Shown in pieces: positions 44,747 to 53,953 of a DNA stretch of 64,000 bases. The notes below the pieces were generated by a model. That model was not told the DNA's origin, made no database searches, and saw nothing but the letters and a program-made list of their open reading frames with translations. Position numbers and translations under genes: made by a program. This DNA is from Arthrobacter sp. ERGS1:01 (GTDB taxonomy: Bacteria > Actinomycetota > Actinomycetes > Actinomycetales > Micrococcaceae), in NCBI RefSeq assembly GCF_001281315.1, contig NZ_CP012479.1, forward strand, positions 1,302,001-1,366,000, in the 5' to 3' direction. Position 1 is the stretch's first letter. Each line of letters opens with the position of its first letter.

Positions 44747-45565
44747 ATGACCCTTGACCTTAGTGGGGGAACCACACTCATCACCGGCGCGAGCTCCGGC
44801 CTCGGCGTCGAATTTGCCAGACGGTTCGCGGCGCGCGGATCGAAGCTGGTACTCGTCGCCCGACGAGCCGAGCGGCTCGAGCAACTCGCGGCCGAACTGC
44901 GGGCCTCCGCGAACGTCCAGGTCGAGGTGCGCCCGGCCGACCTTGGCGTTCCCGGTGCTGCGATAGCCCTGCGCGAGGAACTGGAGCGTCGCGAAATCCG
45001 TATTACCTCGCTCGTCAACAATGCCGGATTTGGGAGCCATGGCGCGTTCGACCGGGCCGATCCGGAGCGCATGGCCGGCGAGATGCAGCTCAACATGGGT
45101 GCCGTCGTGGAACTCTCCCGCGCCTTTATGCCCCAGTTGCTCCAGGGCCGCGGTGCGCTTGTCATGGTGGCGAGCACCGCGGCGTACCAGCCGACGCCCG
45201 GCATGGCTGTTTACGGTGCGACCAAGGCATTCGTGCTGAGCTTCACCGAGGCGCTGTGGGCGGAGGCCCGCGGCACGGGGCTCCGGGTGCTCGCCGTGAG
45301 CCCGGGGTCGACCAAAACGGAGTTCTTCGACGTGGTCGGCACGTCCGACGCCTCGGTCGGCCGGCAGCAAACACCCGTGCAGGTGATTGACGCAACCTTC
45401 CGCGAGCTGGACAAGTCGAACGGGCGCCCGAGCATCGTTTCGGGACGGATCAACCACTTTACGGCCCTGAGTACCCGCCTGCTCTCACGCCGGGCATTGG
45501 CCAGGACGAGTGCCCGGGTCCTGGGCGACGTCCACCTGATGCCGGTTCCGGTGATGAACGGCTAG
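44747..45565 (+). CDS. short-chain dehydrogenase/reductase
   Basis: A 272-residue classical SDR: TLITGASSGLGVEFARRFA (NAD(P) site), LVNNAGFG, Ser in MVASTAAYQ and YGATKAFVLSF (catalytic Tyr and Lys), then AVSPGSTKTEFF. It resembles the DltE/YqjQ-like group annotated as short-chain oxidoreductases of unknown substrate. CGAAGGAA precedes the ATG. Induction probably follows release of the divergent TetR repressor. Its TAG is shared with the convergent LysE gene through a CTAG overlap. Confidence 0.88.
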   Translation: MTLDLSGGTTLITGASSGLGVEFARRFAARGSKLVLVARRAERLEQLAAELRASANVQVEVRPADLGVPGAAIALREELERREIRITSLVNNAGFGSHGAFDRADPERMAGEMQLNMGAVVELSRAFMPQLLQGRGALVMVASTAAYQPTPGMAVYGATKAFVLSFTEALWAEARGTGLRVLAVSPGSTKTEFFDVVGTSDASVGRQQTPVQVIDATFRELDKSNGRPSIVSGRINHFTALSTRLLSRRALARTSARVLGDVHLMPVPVMNG

Positions 45566-46209
45566 CCGGATACAGCCGGGGCAGGGGCATCGATGGCCAG
45601 TTTGATGCCGACGGCGCCCAGGAGGGTGCCGGTGAGCCATCGCTGCCAGCGCATCCACGACGGACGCCGTTGAAGGAACACCGCGATGGAGCCGGACGCC
45701 AGGATGAGCGCGGCGTTAACCGTCAGGCTCACGGCGATTTGCACCCCTCCGAGCTGGAATCCCTGCGCAACGACACCGCCGGAGGCCTGGTCGACGAACT
45801 GTGGGATCAACGCCAGGTACATGATCGCGGCCTTGGGATTCAAAAGGTTCGTCACCAGGCCCATCCGGAACAGCTTCGTGCCGGGGTCCCGAGGCAATTC
45901 ACGGGCGTCAAAGACGGAGAGGCCGCCGGGGCGAAGGGCCTTGAAGGCCAGCCACAAAAGATAGCCCGCGCCGGCAACCTTGAGTGCGGTGTATAGCAAA
46001 GGCACGATGACGAAGATCGCAGCCAGGCCGACGTTCGCCATGGTCATGAAGATGATGAAACCAAGTGCGGTACCCGCGAGCGAGACCATCCCGGCGCGCC
46101 AGCCCTGGCTGATGCTGCGCGAGACCAGGTAGATCATGTTCGGGCCCGGCGTGAGCACCATCCCCAATGCGACCAAAGCCATGGCCGCCGCGGCAGTGAG
46201 TGAAATCAC
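45562..46209 (-). CDS. LysE-family amino-acid/metabolite exporter
   Basis: A 215-residue membrane protein with six hydrophobic segments and the LysE/RhtB hallmarks: VALGMVLTPGPNMIYLVSRS near the N-terminus, GTALGFIIFM and FRMGLVTNLLNPKAAIMYL. These export amino acids such as homoserine, threonine or lysine, or related small molecules. The frame is open to 46338, but that part would run through a terminator hairpin; GTG 46209 with GGGAG just upstream gives the usual family start. Confidence 0.87.
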   Translation of the reverse strand: MISLTAAAAMALVALGMVLTPGPNMIYLVSRSISQGWRAGMVSLAGTALGFIIFMTMANVGLAAIFVIVPLLYTALKVAGAGYLLWLAFKALRPGGLSVFDARELPRDPGTKLFRMGLVTNLLNPKAAIMYLALIPQFVDQASGGVVAQGFQLGGVQIAVSLTVNAALILASGSIAVFLQRRPSWMRWQRWLTGTLLGAVGIKLAIDAPAPAVSG

Positions 46210-46292
46210 GGGGCTCCCATCGTAAAGACATGGCGCAAGTTGGTGAATCGACGAAACCCGTAAGGGCCCGCTTGGTTCAGGATAGGGGTAAA

Positions 46293-46340
46293 CCGTGCAG
46301 TTGGGATCCCAATCGGAAGATCGGGATCCCAACTGCACGG
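46293..46340 (-). terminator. 18-bp perfect inverted repeat
   Basis: CCGTGCAGTTGGGATCCC and GGGATCCCAACTGCACGG flank a 12-base loop. It lies directly behind the stop of the GH32-like gene, so it most likely ends that operon; only a short TTT occurs after the stem on the minus strand. Confidence 0.6.
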
Positions 46341-46356
46341 CACCTTGGTGCGGGGG

Positions 46357-47331
46357 TCAGTTCCGGGGGTAGGTACTTGCCTGGCTTGCGAGCTGGATCG
46401 CACCGTCCCTGAAGAGAAGGGGAATGGGGTCGCTGATCTGCCCGCTGAATCCCTCCTCCGCCCCTGTCTGGAAACCCATGAGCCGGACCTGGCCGGACCG
46501 GTCGGTGACCAGTTTGCCCGCGTAGAGGCGTTCATCGACGAGCAACCGGGCGGAGGCAGTGTCGTAGGGCCCGGTTTCCGCGTCGATGAGCGTGTACCAG
46601 ATGCCGCCCGTATAGCCTTCACGTTGGCCCGCCAGGTGCGCACTGTCGCAGGAGAAGAGCAGGATCCTCTGGCCGTCGACTTCGGCTATTTGCGGGACTT
46701 CAAGGTGGGCGAATCCCGCGCCGGGCTTGCTCAGTGGCGGCTGGGCCGTCCAGACGGAGAGATCCGCGGAGACGGCGTGGCCAATGACTCCCCGGTCGCG
46801 GGTGTTCGCCCCGGTTTTTCCCCGTGCGGTAAGCAACATATGCCACATCTCGGCGTCCGGCATTCTAAAGACCCAGGGGTCGCGCCACGCCTCCTCGTGC
46901 CAGGAACCGTCCTCCAGGGTTTCGTACCAGGTGCTATCGGCAGGCAGGATCGGGGCCGGATTCTTGTGCCACAGATACAGGTCGCTGGAGATGGCGAGGC
47001 CCACCGTCTCAATGTTGGGTTGTTCTCCCGGACGCAGAAAACGTGACCCCGTGAAGAACATGCGCCAGAGGCCGTCGTCGTCGCGGACGACGCTGCCGGT
47101 CCAGCTTGCGCTTGCGTCGAATGCGTCCGGGTGCCCCGGCCCAAGAACCGGTCCGTGGTCGTCCCAGTCGTGCAGGTCGATCGAGCTTGCGTGCCCTATG
47201 CGTGCATTGCGGTGGCGCAGTTCCGGGTCACCCAGGGACTTGGGCGCGTGCAGGTAGAAGAGGTGGAAGCGCTCGCCGTCGTCGGCGAACCAAAAGTCCC
47301 AGACCCAGTGATCGGGCAGTGCGAAGGTCAC
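46357..47331 (-). CDS. GH32-like glycoside hydrolase (five-bladed propeller)
   Basis: A 324-residue enzyme without signal peptide, hence cytoplasmic. Blocks follow the clan GH-J/GH43 pattern: HWVWDFWFADDGERFHLFYL (first-blade Asp), SWTGSVVRDDDGLWRMFFTG, EEAWRDPWVF (RDP motif) and FAHLEVPQIAEVDGQ (acid/base Glu). Related proteins are annotated as family 32 fructan or sucrose hydrolases, but the substrate is not certain. Its ATG overlaps the stop of the upstream serine hydrolase gene (ATGA), and it is the last gene of an ABC-importer operon, so it probably acts on the imported sugar. Confidence 0.8.
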   Translation of the reverse strand: MTFALPDHWVWDFWFADDGERFHLFYLHAPKSLGDPELRHRNARIGHASSIDLHDWDDHGPVLGPGHPDAFDASASWTGSVVRDDDGLWRMFFTGSRFLRPGEQPNIETVGLAISSDLYLWHKNPAPILPADSTWYETLEDGSWHEEAWRDPWVFRMPDAEMWHMLLTARGKTGANTRDRGVIGHAVSADLSVWTAQPPLSKPGAGFAHLEVPQIAEVDGQRILLFSCDSAHLAGQREGYTGGIWYTLIDAETGPYDTASARLLVDERLYAGKLVTDRSGQVRLMGFQTGAEEGFSGQISDPIPLLFRDGAIQLASQASTYPRN

Positions 47332-48512
47332 TGTGCGTGCCCTCCTTTTTCGCCGAGCGTGGCGGCCAGGCTTTGCACCAGGGACGTGCCCCGGTTGTCT
47401 TCTTGCCCCTGGAGGACGTTGGTCGTGTAGGCAAAGCCCAGCTCGTGTTCAGGGGAGGCGAAAGCGACCTGTCCGCCGGCGCCGTCGTGGCCGAAGGAGC
47501 GGGGGGTGAGGAAGCGACGGCGTTCGGAAGTCAACATGAATCCCGTGCCCCAGCGGGGGTAAGGGCCCGGAAGCCACCATACCGGTGCGCCTTCGCTTTG
47601 CACCGACGTCATATCCCGGGCGACGACGTCGTCGAGAAGCCGCGTTCCGTTGGTCGTGGTCACGGCTGCCGACCAGATCGTGGCCAGTGCCGTGGCGGTG
47701 GCGATCCCGCCGGCACCCGGGATCTCGGCCTTCTGGACGCGTTGGTCATCGAAGCCCTCCCCGGGCTTTACGAGGGCGGCCGGGAAGGCGGCGCCCAGCG
47801 TCATGGCCCGTTCCATCCAGTAGGCATCGGCTGGATCGATCAACGAGGGGCCGGGTGCCGCCTGGCCCAGGGTGTCACTGGCGATGAGCCGGGCGACCCG
47901 CGGTGCAACGTCGTCGGGCACTCCGATCCAGAAGTCGGCGCCCAGGGGACCGGTCACGGCATCGTGCAGGTAGTGGCTCACGGTCTTTCCCGTGACCCGG
48001 CGGATCAGTTCCCCGGAGAGCCAACCGAAGGTGAGTGCGTGGTATCCGTAGTTTGTTCCGGGTTCCCAGAGCGGTTTCTGCCCGGCGAGTTCAGCGGTCA
48101 CGGCCTGCCAGTCGAGCGCGGTCTCCAGGTCGATGTCCCGTTGCGGGGCGGCAAGCCCGGCCCGGTGGGCAAGCAGTTCCCGGACGGTCACGGACTCCTT
48201 GCCGTTCGCACCGAATTCGGGCCAGTAGGTCGTGACGGGAGCATCGAGTTCAAGCCGGCCGTCCTGGACAAGCCGGCCGATCAGCAAGGACATGATCCCC
48301 TTGGTGCAGGAGAAGACGACCGTGGCGGTGTCGGCTTCCCATGCGGCGGACGTATAGGGATTGGCGGTGCCGGCCCACAGATCCACCACGGGCTCGCCCG
48401 AGATCAGGATGGACAGTGCACTGCCACCGGGTGAATTGCGGTTGGTCTGCTCGAAGGTATCTGCGAGTTCTTCAAATCCGGGCGCTACGAAGCCCTGGAC
48501 GGTGGTGGTCAT
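47328..48512 (-). CDS. serine hydrolase, class C beta-lactamase/esterase (EstB) family
   Basis: A 394-residue cytoplasmic protein with the SxxK motif in VVFSCTKGIMS, a YxN-type motif in GTNYGYHALTFGWL and a late HDGAGGQVAFA stretch in place of KTG. These enzymes are mostly esterases or transesterases rather than lactamases. Lying between an ABC permease and a glycoside hydrolase, it may remove acyl groups from the imported carbohydrate. Start ATG 48512 has AAAGACAGG upstream. Confidence 0.83.
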   Translation of the reverse strand: MTTTVQGFVAPGFEELADTFEQTNRNSPGGSALSILISGEPVVDLWAGTANPYTSAAWEADTATVVFSCTKGIMSLLIGRLVQDGRLELDAPVTTYWPEFGANGKESVTVRELLAHRAGLAAPQRDIDLETALDWQAVTAELAGQKPLWEPGTNYGYHALTFGWLSGELIRRVTGKTVSHYLHDAVTGPLGADFWIGVPDDVAPRVARLIASDTLGQAAPGPSLIDPADAYWMERAMTLGAAFPAALVKPGEGFDDQRVQKAEIPGAGGIATATALATIWSAAVTTTNGTRLLDDVVARDMTSVQSEGAPVWWLPGPYPRWGTGFMLTSERRRFLTPRSFGHDGAGGQVAFASPEHELGFAYTTNVLQGQEDNRGTSLVQSLAATLGEKGGHAQ

Positions 48513-48530
48513 GGGAACCTGTCTTTCGGT

Positions 48531-49391
48531 TTAGCCTTTTACGGCTGAGCTGGCAACGCTGGTGATGAACCAGCGCTGGAAGAAGAGGAAAACGAGGAGG
48601 ACTGGGATGACGAAGATGACGCCGAAGGCGAGGACGTTGCCCCATTCGGGTGGTTGGGAACTTTGGAACACGCTTAGCTCAAGGGGGAGCGGGCGCACGT
48701 TGGTGTCCGAGACCATGAGGACGGGCCAGAGATAGGATCCCCACTGGGCCAGGAACGTCAGGATCGCCACCGTTGCAAAGGCCGGCCTGCTCATGGGCAG
48801 GACAATTTGGAAGAAGATTCGGAACGGACCGGCCCCGTCGATGCGGGCAGCTTCCTCAACTTCGCCCGGGATGCCGAGGAAGAAGGTGTAGAAGAGGAAA
48901 ATCGAGAACGCACTGGCGACGAACGGTAGGGCCTGGACATAGATCGTGTTCCTTGAGGACGCAAGCATGTAGTACAGGGGGAGGGCTACCGCTTCAAACG
49001 GGATGATGGTCAAGACGGTGACGATCGCCAGTGCCAGGCCGCGGCCCCGCCATTTGAGCCGTGCCAAGGCGTATCCGGCCAGGGAGTTGACGAGCAGTCC
49101 TCCGACGACGACAACCACGGTGACGATCACCGAAACGCCGACGAACTGCCAGACGTGCCCCGTCGTGTCGTTGGAGAAGCGGTTAAAGACACTCTCATAG
49201 TTGTCGAGGGAGAGATCAGTGGGGAGAAACCCGCCCAAGCCGCTGAGGACTTTCTCCTGGGGCCTGAAGCTGCCCATGATGAGGTAGTAGATCGGTATGA
49301 AGAAGATCAGGCCGAACACAAGGAGAAGTGAGTATTGGCCGATGTTCGACGCGAGCCGGGAACGTTTGAGGCTTGCAGTGCGGGGCATCAT
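48531..49391 (-). CDS. sugar ABC transporter permease, MalG type
   Basis: A 286-residue permease with six helices and the EAA loop EVEEAARIDGAGPFRIFFQI. Its ATG overlaps the stop of the other permease by four bases. Confidence 0.9.
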   Translation of the reverse strand: MMPRTASLKRSRLASNIGQYSLLLVFGLIFFIPIYYLIMGSFRPQEKVLSGLGGFLPTDLSLDNYESVFNRFSNDTTGHVWQFVGVSVIVTVVVVVGGLLVNSLAGYALARLKWRGRGLALAIVTVLTIIPFEAVALPLYYMLASSRNTIYVQALPFVASAFSIFLFYTFFLGIPGEVEEAARIDGAGPFRIFFQIVLPMSRPAFATVAILTFLAQWGSYLWPVLMVSDTNVRPLPLELSVFQSSQPPEWGNVLAFGVIFVIPVLLVFLFFQRWFITSVASSAVKG

Positions 49392-50335
49392 GATCCTCCG
49401 TCCTGGCGGATGAGCCGGCGCTGGACAATGGCGACTGCTGCCACGATTGCCAGGAAGACGACGGCCATCGCCGAGCCCTGTCCGATGTTGTTGAGGTCGT
49501 ATCCGGTGGTGATCACCTGGTACATCACAGTTTGGGTGCTTTCGATGTTGATCGAGCCGCTTTGGTCGAGCAGGTAGACCTGGTCGAAGAGCCTCAACGA
49601 AAAGATCGTGGTCAGCAGGGCAACAAAAATGAGTGTGTTGCGAATGCCGGGAATGGTGACATGGATCAGCTGCGAAAACTTGGAGGCCCTGTCGATCGAT
49701 GCCGCCTCATAGAGGTCCTGCGGCACACTTTGGAGGGCGCCGAGCAGGATGATCATTTGAAAACTGACACTCTGCCAGACGGACATGATGATGATGGCGG
49801 CCATGGCCGTTGACGCGCTACCGAGCCAGTCATGGGAGGCAATGGCTCCGCCGCTGAGCGCGGACAGCACCGCGTTGAGAAGCCCATTCTCGTCCCGTGC
49901 GAAAATCAGCCGCCAGATGACCGCGACCAATGCCAAGGGAAAGACCAGGGGCATGAAGAACACCGTACGGAATACCGCCATGCCCCTGAGCTTGCGGTTG
50001 ATAAGGATGGCAAGGCCAAGTGCAAGCAGTGTTTGGACCGGAACGACGACGGCGGCAAAGGTGAAGTTGTTTGCCAATGAATGGAAAAAGGTGCTGCTGA
50101 TATCGGGGTCCGTGAAGAGCCTCGCATACTGTTCAAGGCCAACGAATTTCGGCGCTCGCGGTGAGTTGAGTTGAAGACGGAAGAACGACATGATGATCGC
50201 CCCGAGAAACGGAAGAACCAGGAAGATGCCGAGCAGCAGGAACGCGGGGGCTGCCATGATCGGGCCGGAACTGCCGCGTGAAAGGCGGCCGGCCTTCCTG
50301 CTTAGCGGAGGCGCAGGATGTCCAGGAGTGTGCAT
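49388..50335 (-). CDS. sugar ABC transporter permease, MalF type
   Basis: A 315-residue permease with six helices and the EAA loop DLYEAASIDRASKFSQLIHV. The same frame is open to 50716, but those codons lie antisense inside the binding-protein gene; ATG 50335, preceded by CGAGG, is the start. A strong hairpin separates it from the binding-protein gene. No ATPase gene is present in the operon. Confidence 0.9.
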   Translation of the reverse strand: MHTPGHPAPPLSRKAGRLSRGSSGPIMAAPAFLLLGIFLVLPFLGAIIMSFFRLQLNSPRAPKFVGLEQYARLFTDPDISSTFFHSLANNFTFAAVVVPVQTLLALGLAILINRKLRGMAVFRTVFFMPLVFPLALVAVIWRLIFARDENGLLNAVLSALSGGAIASHDWLGSASTAMAAIIIMSVWQSVSFQMIILLGALQSVPQDLYEAASIDRASKFSQLIHVTIPGIRNTLIFVALLTTIFSLRLFDQVYLLDQSGSINIESTQTVMYQVITTGYDLNNIGQGSAMAVVFLAIVAAVAIVQRRLIRQDGGS

Positions 50336-50351
50336 GATTGACCTCGGGTAG

Positions 50352-50390
50352 GCCCTGCGGGATGACGCGACCGGCGTCATCCTGCAGGGC
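50352..50390 (-). promoter_or_regulatory. intercistronic hairpin between binding protein and permease
   Basis: GCCCTGC-G-GGATGACGC and GCGTCATCC-TGCAGGGC form a 17-bp stem with one mismatch and a five-base loop, with no T-run. Such a hairpin typically protects the binding-protein mRNA and reduces read-through, giving more binding protein than permease. Confidence 0.6.
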
Positions 50391-50399
50391 GGTGGTTCC

Positions 50400-51752
50400 T
50401 TAGCGGAAGTTGTCGTTGTCGGAGAAATTGCGGTCGATGGCCCGGGCGGCGCCCTGCAACGAGGTGGAGGCGTCAGCGCCGCCCCAGATCGCCCCCAGAG
50501 CCTTGCCGAACTCCGCGGTGATGATGGGATATCCCGGGGTGATCGGCCGGGAAACCGCAACGCATTCCTTGGACAGCTTGTCCTCCGTGGGGCAAGCCGA
50601 TTCCAGTTGCGAAGCAAGGAAGGCCAACGGGCCGCCCTTGCCGTAGAGGGCGGAGGCCTTGAGCGCGGACTTGGTTGCCGGCGGAGCTCCGTTGGCCGCG
50701 GTGTACTGGGCCACAACCTTGTCGCTCATGAGGTAGTCGAGCAGCTTGCCGGCGGCGGCTCCATTCTTGGTATAGCCGCCAATGCTCCAGGCAATGGTGC
50801 CCGAACCGGTCTTGGCGCCCTGGCCAAAGTCGGGGAGCGGGCCCACGACCAGGTCGTCACCAAGGGCCTTCTTGTAGGCCGGGTAGAGCCAGTTGCCCAT
50901 CCAGTTGAGCGCAACCTTGCCGCTCTGAAACGCCGTACCGTTGGTGTCCGGATCCGTGTACTTGCGCCAGGACGCGAAGGTGGACGTTGCATCAACGGCC
51001 TGGGGAGAGTCCAGCGAACCGGTGGCTTTGCCGTCCTTGAGGATCCCCGTGCCCGCGGACCAGACGATCGGGGCGAAGGCGTAGATGCCGTACTCGGAGG
51101 TCAACCCGTTGGCCTCGCCCATGCCGAAAGGCTTGCCGTCGGGGTCCGTTTTGGCCAGCTTTGCCAAAACCTCGCCGAATTCCTTCGCGGTCCACGCGTC
51201 CTGGACCTTCGTTGGCATGGTGACGCCGGCGGCGTCGAGCTGCTTCTTGTTTCCCCACATCGCCAAGCCGGAGTTCATCATGCCGACCGCGTACAGGTCC
51301 TTGCCAACAGTATTCTGGCCCTTGATCGCCTCGGTTTGATTCTTGATTGTGTCCGCTGCAAGGAACTGGGACAGCGGTGCTATGCGTTTGTTGTAGGCGA
51401 AATTCGCGATGACCGGCCCGTCGACCTCCAGGACATCCGGAAGATCTTCCGGGGCCGAGGTCTCGACCGTCTTCTGGAATGAATCTGCGGGGATGAACTG
51501 CATCTTCACCGTGATTCCCGAGGTCTTGGTGAAGTCGTCGACGATCTTCTGGATGGCAGCGTTTTCCGCTGACTGTCCATCCAGTGCCCAGACCTTGATG
51601 GGGCCCGAGCCGTTCCCGGCCTCGGCGTTCGAGTTGCTCACAGCGTCCGCGCCGGCGCCGCCTCCGCAGGCGGCAAGGAGGAGAATCGCGACGGATCCCG
51701 CCATGAAGGATGCCGCCCTGGTGAGCCGCGGTTTGTTTGAAATGTTATTCAT
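50400..51752 (-). CDS. sugar ABC transporter substrate-binding lipoprotein
   Basis: A 450-residue family 1 solute-binding protein. The signal peptide ends in LLLAACGGG, a good lipobox. The mature protein begins GPIKVWALDGQSAENAAIQK and carries SGKVALNWMGNWLYPAY in the second lobe. AAGGAAG precedes the ATG. First gene of the minus-strand operon: binding protein, two permeases, serine hydrolase, GH32-like enzyme. A palindromic operator lies about 90 bases upstream and a LacI regulator is divergent. Confidence 0.9.
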   Translation of the reverse strand: MNNISNKPRLTRAASFMAGSVAILLLAACGGGAGADAVSNSNAEAGNGSGPIKVWALDGQSAENAAIQKIVDDFTKTSGITVKMQFIPADSFQKTVETSAPEDLPDVLEVDGPVIANFAYNKRIAPLSQFLAADTIKNQTEAIKGQNTVGKDLYAVGMMNSGLAMWGNKKQLDAAGVTMPTKVQDAWTAKEFGEVLAKLAKTDPDGKPFGMGEANGLTSEYGIYAFAPIVWSAGTGILKDGKATGSLDSPQAVDATSTFASWRKYTDPDTNGTAFQSGKVALNWMGNWLYPAYKKALGDDLVVGPLPDFGQGAKTGSGTIAWSIGGYTKNGAAAGKLLDYLMSDKVVAQYTAANGAPPATKSALKASALYGKGGPLAFLASQLESACPTEDKLSKECVAVSRPITPGYPIITAEFGKALGAIWGGADASTSLQGAARAIDRNFSDNDNFR

Positions 51753-51838
51753 CCGGTGACTTCCTTGTCAGTGGAAACGAGGTGGTCCGCAATTCCAAAA
51801 GACCGCCGCCCCCACGCTTCTGAGTGGTGCTAATACTT

Positions 51839-51856
51839 TGCTAAATGGTTTTAGCA
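51839..51856. promoter_or_regulatory. LacI-type operator between binding protein and regulator
   Basis: TGCTAAA-TGGT-TTTAGCA: perfect seven-base arms and a four-base centre, the usual 18-bp size for LacI-family sites. A further GTGCTAA half-site lies at 51827-51833. It is the only strong palindrome in the 283-bp divergent gap. Confidence 0.7.
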
Positions 51857-52035
51857 CTCACTACTTTGACGCCTGCCGCGGTGGATGTCAAGAGGGTCCA
51901 AGCCCGGGTTGACGGCGAACGTGGGAGATTTCCTCGAAGTACCGCCTTGGCCGGATCGGCAGTAGGGTGTACCTTCAGGATCCCCAGTTATCGATCCCAA
52001 AGCGCCCGAATCCGATCGACCCAAGAGAGGTCTCC

Positions 52036-53070
52036 ATGCCACCACGCCGCGTCACGCTTGCTGATGTCGCCAAGAAGGCCGGACTTTCATCGACGGCCGC
52101 CTCAATGATCCTCAACGGCCGGCCGGACACGAGGCTTTCAAAGGCGGCTCACGACAAGGTGCACGCAGCCGCAGCGGAGCTGGGCTACCGGCCAAACCTT
52201 GCCGCGCGGGGTCTGCGGACGGACAAGACCCAGACGATTGGGTTCATCTCGGATCTTGTGGCAACCACCCGCTTCGCCAGCGGTCTCATCAGGGGAGCGC
52301 TGCAGGCGTCCGAGGAGGCCGGGAACGTCATGCTGGTGATCGAGACCGGAGGGGATCCGCGGCGCGAACAGAAAGCCATCGACGCCGTCCTTGACCGACA
52401 GGTCGACGGCATTATCTTCGCGACAATGCGTGCACGTGAGCTCTTCGTGCCGGCTTTTCCTCCCGCCACGAAGGTGGTGATGCTCAACGCAACCAACCCC
52501 CATCATCTCCAGACGGTGCTCCCGGATGAATTTGCGGGAGGCAGGGCGGCCGCCCGTTATCTCCTGGACCATGGATTTTCATCCGACATCGCCCTGATTG
52601 GCCATAACGCGGAAACTGAACAGGGATACTTCCGGTCCTCAACGGTCGAGCAGCGTATCCATGGCATACGGTCAACCATGGAAGCTGCCGGGCACACGTT
52701 TATGGCGGAACTTTCGGCATGGGATTGGGAGCCGCAACACGGCTACACACTCACCCGGAGCCTCCTGAGCGGCCGCACGAGGCCGCGGGCGCTGCTCTGC
52801 ATGAACGACCGGCTCGCTTTCGGCGCATACCAGGCGCTCAATGAGGCGGGCCTTCGCGTGCCGGATGATGTGTCGATCATTGGTTTCGACAACGACGAGC
52901 TGGCTGAGTACCTTCGCCCCGGACTCACCACCGTTGCGCTCCCGCACGAACAAATGGGCCGCCGGGCCGTCGATCTGCTCATCGGCGACTCCGATCCCGT
53001 GCAGGAATTCATTTCCATGCCGCTGATTGAACGGGCCTCCGTGAAGACCGCGAGCACGCCACATCCCTAG
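52036..53070 (+). CDS. LacI-family transcriptional regulator
   Basis: A 344-residue regulator: VTLADVAKKAGLSSTAASMI (helix-turn-helix), YRPNLAARGLR (hinge helix) and a sugar-binding domain ending SIIGFDNDELAEYLRPGL. ATG 52036 with AAGAGAGG upstream is preferred to a longer open frame from 51967. It is divergent from the ABC operon and probably represses it through the palindrome at 51839. Confidence 0.88.
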   Translation: MPPRRVTLADVAKKAGLSSTAASMILNGRPDTRLSKAAHDKVHAAAAELGYRPNLAARGLRTDKTQTIGFISDLVATTRFASGLIRGALQASEEAGNVMLVIETGGDPRREQKAIDAVLDRQVDGIIFATMRARELFVPAFPPATKVVMLNATNPHHLQTVLPDEFAGGRAAARYLLDHGFSSDIALIGHNAETEQGYFRSSTVEQRIHGIRSTMEAAGHTFMAELSAWDWEPQHGYTLTRSLLSGRTRPRALLCMNDRLAFGAYQALNEAGLRVPDDVSIIGFDNDELAEYLRPGLTTVALPHEQMGRRAVDLLIGDSDPVQEFISMPLIERASVKTASTPHP

Positions 53071-53103
53071 CCTGCCGGGATCGGCAATTGCCGGCAGGCT
53101 AGG
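53066..53103 (+). terminator. terminator overlapping the LacI stop codon
   Basis: CCTAGCCTGCCGG and CCGGCAGGCTAGG, 13 perfect pairs. The TAG stop of the regulator lies inside the left arm. No T-run. Confidence 0.65.
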
Positions 53104-53137
53104 ATGTGACGACAAGCCGCCGCAAAGGAGCGTGAGA

Positions 53138-53953
53138 GTGCAAGAGTCCCTTCGCCACGTATATTTTCTGTCCGACGGAACCGGCATCACGGCTGAAACC
53201 CTGGGCAGCACGCTGTTGACCCAGTTTCCGCAGCGGCAGTTTTCCCGGACCACCGTGCCGTTCATCTCGACCATTGCCAAGGCCAGATCGGTGGTCCGCG
53301 AGATCGACCAGGTGGCGTTACGCGAGGAAGCGCCACTGGTCTTTTCCACCGCCGTCAATGAAGAAATCCGCAACGAGCTGGCCAAATGCAATGGCGTTCT
53401 GGTGGACTTGATTGGCGCGCACGTGCAGCTGCTCGAGGATGCGTTGGGGTCCAAGGCGAGCCACCAGCCCGGCCAGGCGCACGGTTTGGGAAATGCTCTG
53501 CGGTACCAGTCTCGAATGATGGCGGTCGAGTACGCAATGGAGCACGACGATGGCCAGAGCCTGCGGGCGCTGGAAAAGGCCGAGGTGATTCTCATTGCGC
53601 CATCGCGTTGCGGAAAGACCCCGACCACCATGTATCTGGCCCTCCAGCACGGAGTCTATGCGGCCAACTTCCCGCTGGTGAATGAGGATTTCTCAAGCGA
53701 TTTGCTGCCGGCGCCCCTGCGCCCGTACGCGGCCAAGTGTTTCGGCCTGACCTCCAACCCGATGCGGCTGAGCCAGGTGCGGACCGAACGGCGGCCCGGC
53801 TCGGAGTATGCCTCGATGCGCCAATGCGGCATCGAACTTCGCAGCGCGGAACGCATGTATTCCGCACACGACATCCCGCACGTGAACTCCGCCAGCATGT
53901 CCGTCGAGGAGATCTCCGCGATGATTCTCGAGCGAATGGGACTGCGACACTAG
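53138..53953 (+). CDS. ppsR: PEP synthase regulatory protein (bifunctional kinase/phosphorylase)
   Basis: A 271-residue DUF299-family protein that switches PEP synthase off by ADP-dependent phosphorylation of a Thr and on again by phosphate-dependent removal. Seen here: HVYFLSDGTGITAETLGSTL at the N-terminus and the P-loop-like LIAPSRCGKTPTTMYLA near residue 150. Two GTG codons compete; GTG 53138 is seven bases behind AAGGAG while GTG 53132 is only one base behind it, so 53138 is chosen. It stands directly before its target gene. Confidence 0.9.
   Translation: MQESLRHVYFLSDGTGITAETLGSTLLTQFPQRQFSRTTVPFISTIAKARSVVREIDQVALREEAPLVFSTAVNEEIRNELAKCNGVLVDLIGAHVQLLEDALGSKASHQPGQAHGLGNALRYQSRMMAVEYAMEHDDGQSLRALEKAEVILIAPSRCGKTPTTMYLALQHGVYAANFPLVNEDFSSDLLPAPLRPYAAKCFGLTSNPMRLSQVRTERRPGSEYASMRQCGIELRSAERMYSAHDIPHVNSASMSVEEISAMILERMGLRH

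Noticed and set aside
44648..45457. Long N-terminal extension of the TetR regulator
   Set aside because: It would run antisense through the SDR gene and the shared promoter region; family starts match GTG 44647.
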